In this document: one piece after another, positions 10,741 through 21,140 of the stretch | How positions within the stretch are numbered: position 1 is the first letter of the stretch | Layout of the letters: each line of letters opens with the position of its first letter | Source: Marthasterias glacialis | Lineage: Eukaryota > Echinodermata > Asteroidea > Forcipulatida > Asteriidae | Reading direction: 5' to 3' | DNA: 64,000 bases | Assembly: GCA_911728455.2 (NCBI GenBank) | Contig: OU452224.1 | Location: forward strand, 4,774,001 to 4,838,000 | Position numbers and translations under genes: made by a program | The notes under the pieces: generated by a model | Seen by the model: only the letters and a program-made list of their open reading frames with translations | Database searches by the model: none | Told to the model about the DNA's origin: nothing

Positions 10741-12616
10741 AACAAGGTTGCCCAATAAGGAATCATTTCAGAACTTTCAACCAATAGGAGCTGCTCTAGG
10801 AAGGGGCAGATTCTTTGGAGAACAACAAGCTAGCGAAACTTTGACACAGCTTGTGCTGGCAAGAACTTCTACAGAAATGTTGGTCTTGGAGTTTTTTGAT
10901 GTTTTGGTTTTATGCTTTGTGTATACACCAATCTGAGCGGAGCTCGTTTATGGTGTTTTACAACCGCAGCCAATGACTTCACAAGCTCGCGTGACACGAA
11001 ATGTGCACAGCGTGCAATTGTACCAATCAGCATGGAGGATTCACAGTGTGTGTGTGTTTCGAAGCGTGCGTACTGCAGCCATAGTTGTTGTGGTGTAAAT
11101 GCCCATGAACAAGCTCCTTGGATAGTCTATAGTATTGGTTTTACAAGATACAGCTTACATATGAACACAGAAAAACAAATCTTGTCTTAATGTGTTCAGT
11201 ATCGACACAGGTCTAGTTCTAGAAAATGAGTAAAACGACCTCTTTGTGTACGTGATGTTCCACACAGAAAGATAAAGTTCATTTCCTCAATTCCTCATAT
11301 TATAGAGGATATTGATGACCTAATTCTTGATAGAGGGCAGTATAACTCTTTATTCTAGCTAGTTGGAGGATCTGAGCTCAGCTTGATATTCTAAAATTGT
11401 CCCTAAATGTAGGGAAATCATTTTACTCCTCAATAGTTGCAATGATCCAGGGGTGCAACCCCACCCACTCCCCCCCAGATCGGGCAAAACAGTTGGAGAA
11501 ATAAAACTATTTAGTAATGAATCAAAGGACTTTCTATTAGGAATTGGTACTTGTGTTTTTTATCTGTGTAAAAGTATGGGCAAATCAACCCCTCTGCCCT
11601 CATAACCAAAGAGTCCCCATAGGCCTATGGATGATTGTAACCTCCAACGGTCAGTCTTTAATGACCATCTGGCCAGAGCTAGGTTATGATCATCACAACT
11701 ATAGACTGATGGTTTAAAACATTAAATCAAAAGTAAAACAAGTTGATCATTTAAGGAAAAGTAGACTCATTCGATTGAACCCTCCTCTTCTTTTAAAAAA
11801 ACAGATCTTGCAATAAAAACCTGGTAACAAGCTTCGATCCAAAGTTGGTGATCATGTTTGAGTTAAAACAACAAGAAACAGTATTCCTGTTTTATCAGAG
11901 TCTGAGATTTTGTGCACACATTTACTACCAGGCTTATTTGGAGTGTAGCAATGAAATCACCAACAGCCATTTCAGGGTCTTCAAACAGAAACCAGCTATT
12001 TCATTGACTTTGAGTGTATTCCAGATGCAAATATTTCTCTGGAGGATTTGGGACTGGTATGAGTTTTCATACACAGTGAGATTCAGATTGATACTAATTA
12101 ATTAGTTTCTGGACAATTGCCAATCATGAGAGTTGTCTTTAAACAGTCATATGATAATTGGCGCTTGGAAAAACAAGTAGGACAAATTGATGAAGTACAA
12201 GCCAGAGGGCTGACCTACATGTACATATTGCTAGACTTTAACAGACTTTTCAGACTATTTTTTAAAAACAACTTCACTGATTTTTGTTCGGCCCAAAATC
12301 AGAAATCAGACATAAGTAAGTAGAACGTCATGCCTGAGTGTTTAAATGAAACAGACGCCTGACTTACTCAGAAAGAGGTTTTCAACATCGGACAAGGTAA
12401 TTAGAGTGTAATGTAATGTTTAATTCATAAACAATTCTATTTAGGTTGGCCTTCTGTATTGCTCTCTGGAACATTACAATGACATCAAAACATGAAAAGT
12501 CTACAAAATGATGTTTGGAGGATATTTTAGATTGCTGATGAGGACAAGTAATTACTACAAAATTGTATAAAATGTGCTGGAGTTGAAATCAATATAACAA
12601 AACCCCAAAATGCTCA
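10741..12616. other. Intergenic sequence
   Basis: No gene recognised. A second copy of the GAGGATATTGA and GATAGAGGGC block occurs at 11303-11345, a direct duplication of the block near 10357. Open frames of 86 and 92 codons here show no recognisable domain and are not called. Confidence 0.4.
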
Positions 12617-12706
12617 AAAAATTATTGACTAAAGTGACGGGTCATAATCTGTGATATGCAACATCCTATCACAGATTATGACCCGTCACTTTAGTCAATA
12701 ATTTTT
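12617..12706. repeat. Perfect 40-bp stem hairpin
   Basis: The left arm 12617-12656 is exactly the reverse complement of 12667-12706, with a 10-nt loop (TGCAACATCC). The stem includes GACTAAAGTGACGGGTCATA. No terminal transposon features are seen. It could be a young foldback, a small-RNA precursor-like hairpin, or an assembly artefact. Confidence 0.85.
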
Positions 12707-13234
12707 GAAATAAATGAAAACAACTCACCTTGAACTAAGCAAACACTGCTCTGGAAAGTGACTGTCAAGTTGGATTCTGTAAAGAAGTGAAAAATAAGTT
12801 GTGAAGAACACTTTGAATACACGGGGCAAAAGTTATTACATCTGCCGATGTTGCAGCTCATAAGCTCATGGGCGATATTGCTTTTTTTTGTCCACGATAT
12901 ATCGTCAGAAATATATCGCGATTATCGATGGTATCGTGATCAATTCATTTTGTCAACACAAATCACCACTTAAGAGCCGACAAACACAGTAATAAACTCA
13001 GGAAGTGCAGCGCATGCGCCCAATAAACAAGAACAAAATGGATACGAAGAGTGAGAGAAAATCCCGTAACCTAAACCTGACACAAAGAGAAGTGCCGAAG
13101 CCGCTGTTTTGATTTTTTATTGGCCCATGAACAGCAGTTTGTCATTCAGTTCTGTCAAATCATAATGCCGACCGGAGTCCCGATGACCAATAAGATTTGT
13201 TGTCTGTTACCGGCAAGTTTTTGAAGGCTAAAAT
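12707..13234. other. Flank of the gypsy element with ATCG-rich motif
   Basis: Contains a run of ATATATCG/ATCGAT-type motifs (12890-12945), probably a decayed DNA-transposon end. No 5' LTR matching the 3' LTR start (TGTCATGTATTC at 16368) is visible, so the retroelement that follows is 5'-truncated. Confidence 0.35.
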
Positions 13235-13522
13235 TTGCAGTCAATCACATACATGTACATGTATGTATTAGTATGCCAAAACAGACCAGCCCATGTCTTG
13301 CCCAATCCTTCCACGTGTGAGGCAAAAACCAAAAGCAAACTAGATACAAAGAAAAGGACAGGTGGCCAATGTGGGACATCACACCCTACAAGAAGCTGTC
13401 CAGCTTATGGACAGACCTGTCACAAGTGTAAGAAACCCAACCACTACGCCAAATGGTGCAGGGCACGCAGTGGTTGGAAGGCAGATGGAAGAATTCTTCA
13501 TTGGCCCCGTGGGTACACATGA
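13235..13522 (+). pseudogene. Gag C-terminal remnant with zinc knuckles
   Basis: Contains CGTSHPTRSC followed by CHKCKKPNHYAKWC, a C-X2-C-X4-H-X4-C knuckle that binds RNA in Gag nucleocapsids. The N-terminal part of Gag is missing. It runs out of frame into the protease part, consistent with a frameshift near 13362. Confidence 0.75.
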
Positions 13523-13823
13523 AGAGACAGACAAACGCGAAGACAAGACAAAAGACTGGTTCGTCTATCGGAAGGTGAACCACAAGCGTCTACAACTGAA
13601 AATAGACACTGGAGCCCAAGCAAACATCATCTCGCACAACACCCTAAAGCGAATTAGAAGGAATCTGCAAGTGACAAACACTGCTGTGAAACTGATAAAC
13701 TATAGTGGTGAGAAAATACCAGTTGTCGGCAAGTGTATAATCAAAGTACATGTATGTCATCGTGGAATCTCACATAAACTTGAGTTCATAGTGGTCGAGA
13801 GTGGACAAAATTTACTCAATTAA
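13362..13823 (+). pseudogene. Retroviral-type aspartic protease remnant
   Basis: LQLKIDTGAQANIISH carries the DTGA catalytic signature of pepsin-like retroelement proteases, which process Gag-Pol. The frame closes at 13823 before the RT frame starts, so the polyprotein is no longer continuous. Confidence 0.7.
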
Positions 13824-15054
13824 AATTAAAATGAAAATGCAGCTTATCAAGCGTATAGACAAAATGGAGAAAACTGACATCACCAAGGAACATGCAGATG
13901 TTTTTGACGGAACAGGATGTTTCGACAGATGTCATCACATCAAGCTTGATGAGAATGCTACTCTGGTAGTACATCCACCGCGACGAGTACCGTTTGCGCT
14001 ACGAGACAGACTCAATGAAGAACTGGACAGATTGGTTGAACATAACATTGTAGAGAAATTTGATTACCCTACAGACTGGGTAAATTCATTGGTAATTGTA
14101 GAGAAACCAAATGGCAAGCTCAGACTTTGTCTAGATCCCAAAGAGTTGAATCAGGCAACAAGACGTGAGCACTATCACATTCCAGAGATTGAAGAGTTAG
14201 TCAGTAAACTAGGCAAGGCACAGTATTTTTCCATACTGGATTCAAACAATGGGTTTTGGCAAGTCCCATTAGACAAACAGAGCTCAGATCTCTGTACGTT
14301 TAACACACCTTTTGGAAGGTACAAGTTTATGAGATTGCCATTCGGTATCCATAGTGCATCAGAAGTATTTCACAAGAGAATGTCTGAATTACTAGAGAAT
14401 GTTGATGGAGCAGTATGCTACATAGATGATATTCTTGTGTATGGGAAAAGTAGGGAGGAACATGATGCAAGGTTGAGACAGGTTCTAGAAATAGCAAGAG
14501 CGAACAATATAAAACTGAACAAAGCAAAGTGCAAAATAGCACAAACGGAAATCCAGTACTTGGGACGTGAGTTATCCCGTGAAGGCATAAAGCCAGACAA
14601 AGCTAAAGTAAAGGCCATTCTGGAAATGCCAACTCCCGAGTCTAGAAAAGACTTGGAAAGATTTCTGGGAATGATTCAGTACATAGGGAGGTTCATCCCA
14701 TCTCTATCCGAAACGTCAGCTCCGCTCAGAATCCTGTTGAAAAAGGAGACAGAATGGCACTGGGAAAAAGAACAAGAAGATGCCTACAACAAACTGAAAA
14801 ACCTTGCAACATTGACTCCTACATTGAAGTATTTTGATGTAGATAAGCCAGTAGAATTATCAGTAGATGCCAGTAAGGATGGGTTGGAAGCTGTGTTGAC
14901 ACAAGAAGGCAATCTTGTGGCCTATGCTTCCAAAGCACTAACAAAAAACGGAAAAAGGCTATGCACAAATAGAAATAGAAATGCTTGCCATTACATTTGG
15001 CTGCCAAAAAATTCACCAGTACATATATGGCAGGCTTGTGACTGTAATAAGTGA
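13801..15054 (+). pseudogene. Reverse transcriptase and start of RNase H
   Basis: A 417-codon open frame with the canonical RT blocks: KLRLCLDPKELNQA, FSILDSNNGFWQVPL (motif A aspartate), FGRYKFMRLPFGI, CYIDDILVYGK (motif C, catalytic DD intact) and YLGRELSREGIKPD. It runs into RNase H (VELSVDASKDGLEAVL) and then shifts frame in an A-rich stretch near 14955, so the last 35 or so residues are out of register. Confidence 0.9.
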
Positions 15055-15262
15055 TCCCAAACCTTTGGAAGCATTTACCAAGAAACCTTTGTCAACAGCG
15101 CCACCACACATCCAAAGACTGCTGTTAGCAGTACAGAAGTATGACATAAAAGTTGTGCATAAGCCTGGCACAAGCAAAGAAATGATAATAGCTGATACGC
15201 TATCAAGAGCATACCTGCCAACAGAACAAACTGGAGATGACAAAAATGAAATAGAAATGTAG
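14955..15262 (+). pseudogene. RNase H C-terminal half, shifted frame
   Basis: In the next frame: YAQIEIEMLAITFGCQKIHQ, then VISDPKPLEAF (the usual TDHKPL aspartate motif with His replaced by Pro) and IIADTLSRAY. The glutamate of the RNase H active site is present. The open frame is read from 14981. Confidence 0.75.
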
Positions 15263-15268
15263 GTACAC

Positions 15269-15970
15269 ATGCTAGTCTCTAACCTACCAATGAGTAACGA
15301 AAACTATTGTGAGTTCAGAGAAACAACAAAGACAGACAAAACACCACAAATGGTCAAAACCACGGTGTTAAACGTGTGGCCAGAAACAAAACAGGAAGTG
15401 CCTGATGAGATAATGCTAACAAATGCTAAAGAAAGCAAACAAAAGCAACCAAGATCCAATTCTATTGGAGTACAGTAACACACCCATAGATCAAAACCTT
15501 GGGTCACCATGTCAGTTGCTTATATGAGTAGGAGAACAAGGAGAATTATACCTACACATGCCAAACTGTTGGAACCAAAAGTTCAGACTGATATCCAACA
15601 ACAACTAATCAATAGGCAAACTGTACAAAAAATGTACCATGACAGAAACTCCAGCAAACTACCAAATCTGAACATAGGTGACACTGTCAGAGTACAACAG
15701 AAAGATGGAACTTGGAAACCAGCTGTTGTGACACAGAAAACACAAGAACCTAGATCGTACATTGTGAGAACACCCATGGGAGAACGAAGAAGAAACAGAA
15801 AACATCTTCTCAAAACCAAAGAAGATCCTCCCAATCTAGAACCGCCAGACCTAGATCATGTGTCACACAAAAGATCACAACAGCTTGACGAAAATCCCCA
15901 AACAGGTGTACAACAGAGCAGGAGTGGTAGAATAATCAGACCACCAAGAAGATATGTAGAAGAATGCTAA
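15269..15970 (+). pseudogene. Pol linker joined to integrase C-terminus
   Basis: The frame at 15269-15478 has the usual segment between RNase H and integrase (up to KQEVPDEI), then jumps to sequence typical of the end of the integrase core. The shifted frame reads LLEYSNTPIDQNLGSP, followed by YMSRRTRRIIPTHAKLLEP in the 15509-15970 frame and a GPY-like region (LNIGDTVRVQQKDGTWKPA). The HHCC and DDE regions are absent: an internal deletion of roughly a kilobase. Confidence 0.75.
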
Positions 15971-16357
15971 AAAACAAGTAAACATGTAAAACCAGAGTTA
16001 ACATTTCGCACAACAAAAAAGTTGATTTCAAGTTAACTGTTGAAGATTACACAGCTTTGAGAAATTTATAAAAGTTAAATGTTAAGATGAAACAATTGAC
16101 AATTGAGTTGACATTTAAGTGAAAAGTTAAAGTCTAAATTGAAGTTCCAGTAATGAGAATCAACAGAATGGTACTATAATAGCCAGTTGTTTAAATGCAT
16201 AAATACTTGTTATTATGATTGTTGAAACTTAAAGTGTTTGAAGTTAGAAACTTGTTAAAAGACACTAGAGGTTGTAACAGCACATCCAAGGACAGTGAGA
16301 GTCAGAAATGTAGTTTTATTTACTTTGACAGTAGTCTCAATGTTAACACTATTCTGT

Positions 16358-16500
16358 AAAAGGGGGATGTCATGTATTCAACTACATGTACTATTGAATA
16401 CTATAAGTAAACAATTTTGTTATAGCGCCCTCATGTGAATGTTCGTGTGATTACAGATTGGTCAATAAATCGATACAGTTTGATACACAAACATGGGTTT
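16358..16500 (+). repeat. Polypurine tract and start of 3' LTR
   Basis: AAAAGGGGGA (16358-16367) is directly followed by TGTCATGTATTC, the expected polypurine-tract/LTR junction of Ty3/gypsy elements. A 19-20-bp tandem duplication (GTTTGATACACAAACATGG) lies near 16478-16516. The LTR 3' end cannot be placed because no second LTR is present. Confidence 0.6.
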
Positions 16501-18810
16501 GATACACAAACATGGCAGGTCTCTGAAGCACATTACAGTCAACACATAAACTCCCTTGAATTCATACCACACAGAACATTGTGGGCATGTCATCTTGTCA
16601 ACCACTTCTTACATGAAGGACACTTTAAATACGGCTTCATGGGGCCACATGACAATTTGGTGTATTTACATCTTCCAGCATTAAGTGCTGGAGGTGTGTG
16701 TCATTGTCATCTCTTGTCTTCATTGGTGTCTTTTGGTCGACAATAGACTGTGGGGGGTCCTGTGTATAAGGTTGTTCAAAGATTTGAAGTCTTCCTGTAA
16801 TTGATCAAAGAAAACTTACCAGTTGTGTCTCAACTGTGCCTCCAAGTTTGCAATACTCCTCTATGGCTGTAGCTTCATGATCTTTATCCAAATTGTACAC
16901 ACTTAGTATTCATTTCCTCATTGATGGAGTTATCCTGAAAGACAATAAAGGTGAACAAACTTAAGTTGACAAACAAATGTTTCAAACTATTGAACAACAA
17001 TGGCAAAAAGGATTTAATGTAAATTCTTATTTTATATCAATAAACTTTCACCTAACTCAGAAAGACTTTCTGCAACGGTTGCAATTTTTCAATGTCTGAC
17101 CCCGGATTGCCCGAAGAGCCAGCGCGCGCTACTTCCATCATGCATATTCAGCGTTGTATTTGCATTATGCAACAAGAGCCTTGTCGCAACCTATGAGCCA
17201 CATCTACTCTTGCCTGTGTACAAAAACCCCATACCATAGCAATTGCGTGCCATCATAGTGATGTGCATAAATCGTTGTACACGAATCCCATGCCATAGCA
17301 ATCCCATGCCACAGCAATAGAGAAGTGCGAAAGTTAGTGCACACAAAACTCCATGCCATACCAATGTGTGTGAAATATTTGTGCACAAGACATGCTGTGT
17401 TCAATTCTGCCATGTAATATACTTGTACACGTTGCGGTTTGTAATGTACACAAGCAATAGTAAGCGCAGCACGTACTCTAGGATGTCAATCACTTGCAAC
17501 CCTCCACTCCTTATCAGGGTTATGACCTTGCTGTGAGCTTGCTCTTGCTCCTGTTTCTTCCAGCATGGCAGTTTCTGATTTGCCCAGACCCTGAACTTGC
17601 CTAACGTTTGATTCATTTCCAGACTCTAGATTTCTATATAAACCCCAGATCTCCTCATTTTCATTAGACTCGGAGAGATATGAGATCAGATGAGAGTCTA
17701 AGATAACTAACTTCTCTAGTATTTGATGTGACTCTCCATTGAGCCTAAGACTACCATGTAGACCAACTTGACTCACTGTGTTTTGTTGCAGAGGTGAGCT
17801 CCATGCTCATGAACTTGACATCGTTGTGTGTAAAGTCTGTAGTGAGATTTCGTTGTTGAACTACAGGCCTTGAACCTCCCATAATAGCCCTGGTCTTCAG
17901 TGTCTTAGCTCTATGGTAGAAGTTGCATTTGAGTAATAATAACATGTACGCTACCATTAAACTTGTATAATGTTTTAACGTGTGTCAAAGTTGAATTGAG
18001 AACAATAAACCAGTCCTTGTATTTGTCACAACACAACCAGACTTCCACACACGATTTATTTCATAAGTAAATATATCGCCGCTCCCTGTATGGGAGGAAC
18101 GCGACAATTACAAACAATTAAATTAAAGTTTTCTACAGATACAAAATTTATAGTTCACTACTTTTGATGGGACTGAAGAGAACTGTAAATACTCAGTTCA
18201 ACCACACTAGAGGGTCTGATGCTTCAACATAACATTTCAATAAAATACATATATATGTACATGTATTAGGCATTTTTTCTTTTTTTTTAATTACTTTGAT
18301 TACGGAATCGCCGGTGAACACAATCGAATTTCGAAGAAAAAAAATAACATTATCGCCACCGGATTGCCGCTGGAAAATTCAAATTTTGCCGGAAAAAAAA
18401 ACCCCAAAACAAAACAAAAAAACACCACAAAATTCAGGGTTCGCATCCTGGCCACCGTAACACAAACACATAATTCACTACGATGTGGACGCCCCCGTCC
18501 ACGGGTGTACATCGCGACGCATCGGTGCGACACGGCGAGGTAGAGTTTCAGTGTACAGGAATTCAGGGTGCAAAATGCGAATGAAAACAACGGCCGAGTC
18601 AAAACCCGTCCTTTTATAGTCTGCTGGGCGAGTCAAAAACTGTCCCTTGGCACAATTATTAAAGGGTACTTTGGTAAAATCTCATATACTATTTTCACAC
18701 TCGTAAAATGGTTTGACAAGTCTTGATCTATGCAAGATTTGATGCCCGCGTTTGTTTCACAACCACGCATACAAAATACATAGAATTGTACATTGTTTGT
18801 ACACATGGGC
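16501..18810. other. Intergenic sequence, no confident gene
   Basis: Contains imperfect repeats of CCATGCCATAGCAAT (17225-17365) and a GC-rich patch with hairpin potential near 18480-18520. Minus-strand open frames at 17486-17776 (96 codons, acidic) and 17751-17957 are adjacent but match no recognised family. No splice model is convincing. Confidence 0.35.
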
Positions 18811-19085
18811 ATTCAGGTTGGCTCAGTGGTTTCTTTCCCTGCCTTTCACCTCTGTGGACCCCGGTTCGAATCCCGGACTGGAGCCTTGCGTGTGGATTTG
18901 GGTTTTCAGTCCCTACCTGATTGCGTGGGTTTTCCCTATTTGGGGTTTTCCTCCCACATCTAAAACTGACATTTCTTCAACATCTTCTCTACAAAGGTAT
19001 CTTCAGGCCTACGGGTCACAGTGCAAGTCACTTTTTGGGGTCCCCTGGTTTCATTACCAGAAAGATATAAATAAATAATAATAAT
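18811..19085 (+). mobile_element. tRNA-derived SINE
   Basis: The head has Pol III box A-like TTGGCTCAGTGGT and a perfect box B, GGTTCGAATCC (about 18863). The body includes GCGTGGGTTTTCC and TTTTCCTCCCACATCTAAA, a conserved central motif seen in several animal SINE superfamilies. The tail is AT-rich, ending in ATAATAATAATA. It is not a functional tRNA: the anticodon arm is not tRNA-like and the sequence continues as SINE. A partial copy is at 46611-46752. Confidence 0.8.
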
Positions 19086-19552
19086 AGGACATTGCATATG
19101 CAGCAGGTACAAAGTCCAACGCAGACAACGCAGTGATTGGCTATTGATTAAATATCCATAAGAAAGCTTCAACTTGCATGGCTTGGAATCGTTCAATGCA
19201 GGGTAATCCGGACCAATCAGAAGCCACGTAAGTGTTGAATATGGATGAGTCTGTGTAAAAAGGTCGGTGTGTGTTTAGTTCGGGCTTCATTCCGTCATAG
19301 AGCAAGGACCTGTCCTTGCTCTATGGTTCCGGTGTCGTTGACTGTGTGGGGCAATATTGAGTTGTTCTCTGTGGTGTTGTGGCATTCGTGGTGAACAACG
19401 TGTGTCTGTGTGTCGCGTTGGAGCATTGTGTTGTGTTTTTGTTTACATGTATGTTGTGAACTACAGTCAGGAATGAGTATTCGCAAGTACTTTTTTGAAG
19501 TAGGCATGGCCATGGGCTATGGCCCATGGGGGCAATCCAAGTAGAACTGTGT
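19086..19552 (+). other. Promoter-like segment and hairpin upstream of histone-type stem-loop
   Basis: Contains ATTGG (19136), CCAATCAG (19214), a weak TATA-like GTAAAAAG (19255) and a 30-bp hairpin at 19296-19325 (14-bp perfect arms, CATAGAGCAAGGAC, loop CT). No histone coding sequence is found between these and the stem-loop at 19596. The arrangement could be a non-coding unit or a decayed histone gene; this is inference only. Confidence 0.3.
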
Positions 19553-19556
19553 GGCA

Positions 19557-19632
19557 AGTGGTGGCTCTGGAAAGAGCCGTTGAGAAGACCACAACGGCTC
19601 TTTTCAGAGCCACCACTCCTTCCAAAAGAGAT
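19557..19632 (+). promoter_or_regulatory. Orphan histone mRNA 3' stem-loop in a palindrome
   Basis: GGCTCTTTTCAGAGCC at 19596-19611 is the canonical histone 3' stem-loop: 6-bp stem, TTTC loop, 5' flank CAAC and 3' flank ACCA. It is followed at 19621 by TCCAAAAGAGA, like the purine-rich histone downstream element that pairs with U7 snRNA. A mirror copy at 19557-19582 is the reverse complement of 19592-19617 with one mismatch and a 9-nt spacer. No histone ORF is adjacent on either strand. Confidence 0.75.
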
Positions 19633-20367
19633 TTATACATGGTTTAAAGCAAGTGTCAAAAAACAACCCAGTTTTGTTTAATAACATAGTGGATGGAGAG
19701 TGACATGTTGCAAATGAATTTTGTACGCAAATTATTTAATTTCATGGGGCGGCTCATTGATCATTAATGTATTTCCCCCGAGTCTCGCCTATTTTCACGG
19801 AACATGGGCGTCGCCATCTTGGAATAAAGGGCGCCCTCTTTTTTCCTTCTTTTTTTGCCATTACCTGCCCAACTTTGTGTGTCAAATAATTCGTAATCCA
19901 TAAAACGGCCTTACCATGAATCAACATGAAAAATAAAGATGTTGAACAACAATACAAATTACATTACCTGTAGTTTTGACGTGCGCTTGGGTACAGCTCT
20001 TCCATGGTGCTGGTCAGTTTAGGTGGGCCAGACTTTTGGATGTTTGAGCCAATTGCACTTTACATTCTGCATGTTTGAACCTATTGTTTGAAAGGAATGG
20101 CTATGTCAATACTTTATTTACTGAAAATGTCATTTTTAAAGAGGTCAAAATAAATCAAGCTTTACCTACCCAAACAAAAGCGCAGCAGCCACATGATGGC
20201 ATTTATACACATTAAGCAGGCATTCACATGATGTATTGCTCACCTGAAAACAATCATGTACATGTAGTTCAATCTGGTGAACAATCTGGTGGAAAAGAAC
20301 TAGTCAAATTATGATCATGTGTATGATAAACTAAACATATAGAGCACAAATGTAGAAAAGTTTGAAC
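19633..20367. other. Intergenic sequence with YY1-like motif
   Basis: GGGCGTCGCCATCTTGGA (about 19806) resembles a YY1 site, often near transcription starts. No ORF or transcript structure supports a promoter here. The remaining sequence is unremarkable. Confidence 0.25.
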
Positions 20368-20375
20368 AAACTGAG

Positions 20376-20760
20376 CAGTGGCGTAACTATGGGGGTGGGC
20401 ATGGGGGGTACGTGTCCCCCCCCCCCCCAACTGAAGTCCGTGCCCCCTGGGTGCCCCCCCCCCCCCCCCATTTGAAATCTGGACTCTTGAGATTAAAAAT
20501 TACCAGAATAAAGTGTTACATTTTATGAGCATTTACATGTACATAGTACTTAGTTTCAATGTTTTTTAAACTATTGTTATTTATTTATCACACATAATGT
20601 ATTTTGTTTTACGTCAACACGTCAGAATATAATGAAAAAAAGGCTTGTTTATGAAAAATACAAACGGAAGCTACCTTTTTAATTGGCCAAAAGTGCCCCC
20701 CTAGGTAAAATGGTGCACCCCCTTGTGCCCCCATAAAATTTTACCCTAGTTACGGCACTG
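20376..20760 (+). mobile_element. hAT-like MITE with perfect 8-bp target duplication
   Basis: A 385-bp element with TIRs CAGTGGCGTAACTA and TAGTTACGGCACTG (14 bp, one mismatch). It is flanked on both sides by AAACTGAG (20368-20375 and 20761-20768). It contains long C tracts (20417, 20454) and no ORF. Internally it resembles the intron-3 MITEs of the three NLR genes (ACCCTAGTTACGG end and ATTGGCCAAAAGTGCC). Confidence 0.88.
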
Positions 20761-20768
20761 AAACTGAG

Positions 20769-21140
20769 TTCTAAGCACCAAGTGATATATTTTTTTTAAT
20801 CATGAAAGTGAGTGGAAACACAAACCAGCAGGCCTGCTTCAAGGAGGCAATGAAGACGATTACCTCCGTTGCCCCTGGTCATCGCCTTGGTGCTCTTGAA
20901 ATGTTCCAAATAGATTACATTTTTCTCATCAGTATAGAGTGCCAAGGTCAAAATGCCTTGGTGCCCTTGCCCTTGCAAAAACGAAGCACACATGCCTGAC
21001 CCAGCCATGCCAGCTACAATGTAAAGTAGGCCCTAATCATTCATTGCAAAAATCTGCAAAGACTTGCACCTGTTTTAAATGGAAATTTGTAGCCAAAACT
21101 CATGAAAAATTTAAATCAGGAGAATAAAACTTGTGAAAAA
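20769..21140. other. Spacer between MITE and minisatellite
   Basis: No convincing gene. Overlapping short frames on both strands show no domain. Confidence 0.3.

Larger units (their letters stand above)
13235..16500 (+). mobile_element. Deleted Ty3/gypsy-type LTR retroelement
   Basis: Order gag zinc knuckle, protease, reverse transcriptase, RNase H, integrase C-terminus, polypurine tract, start of 3' LTR: the Ty3/gypsy order. It is broken by frameshifts near 13362, near 13800 and near 14955, lacks a 5' LTR, and has lost the integrase zinc-binding and catalytic core near 15411. It cannot be autonomous. The RT sequence is closest in style to invertebrate K02A2.6-type elements. Confidence 0.85.

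Noticed and set aside
16435-16746. 103-codon frame after the gypsy polypurine tract
   Set aside because: Lies in the 3' LTR region and its flank; no known LTR-encoded product and no domain.
17486-17957. Two adjacent minus-strand frames as a host gene
   Set aside because: No recognised domain, no start context or convincing splice junction; composition not distinctive.
18811-18890. A functional tRNA gene
   Set aside because: Boxes A and B are present but the anticodon arm is not tRNA-like, and the sequence continues as a SINE with a central domain and tail.
19200-19600. A histone coding gene ahead of the stem-loop
   Set aside because: All frames were read for core histone C-termini and none matched; only the 3' signal is present.
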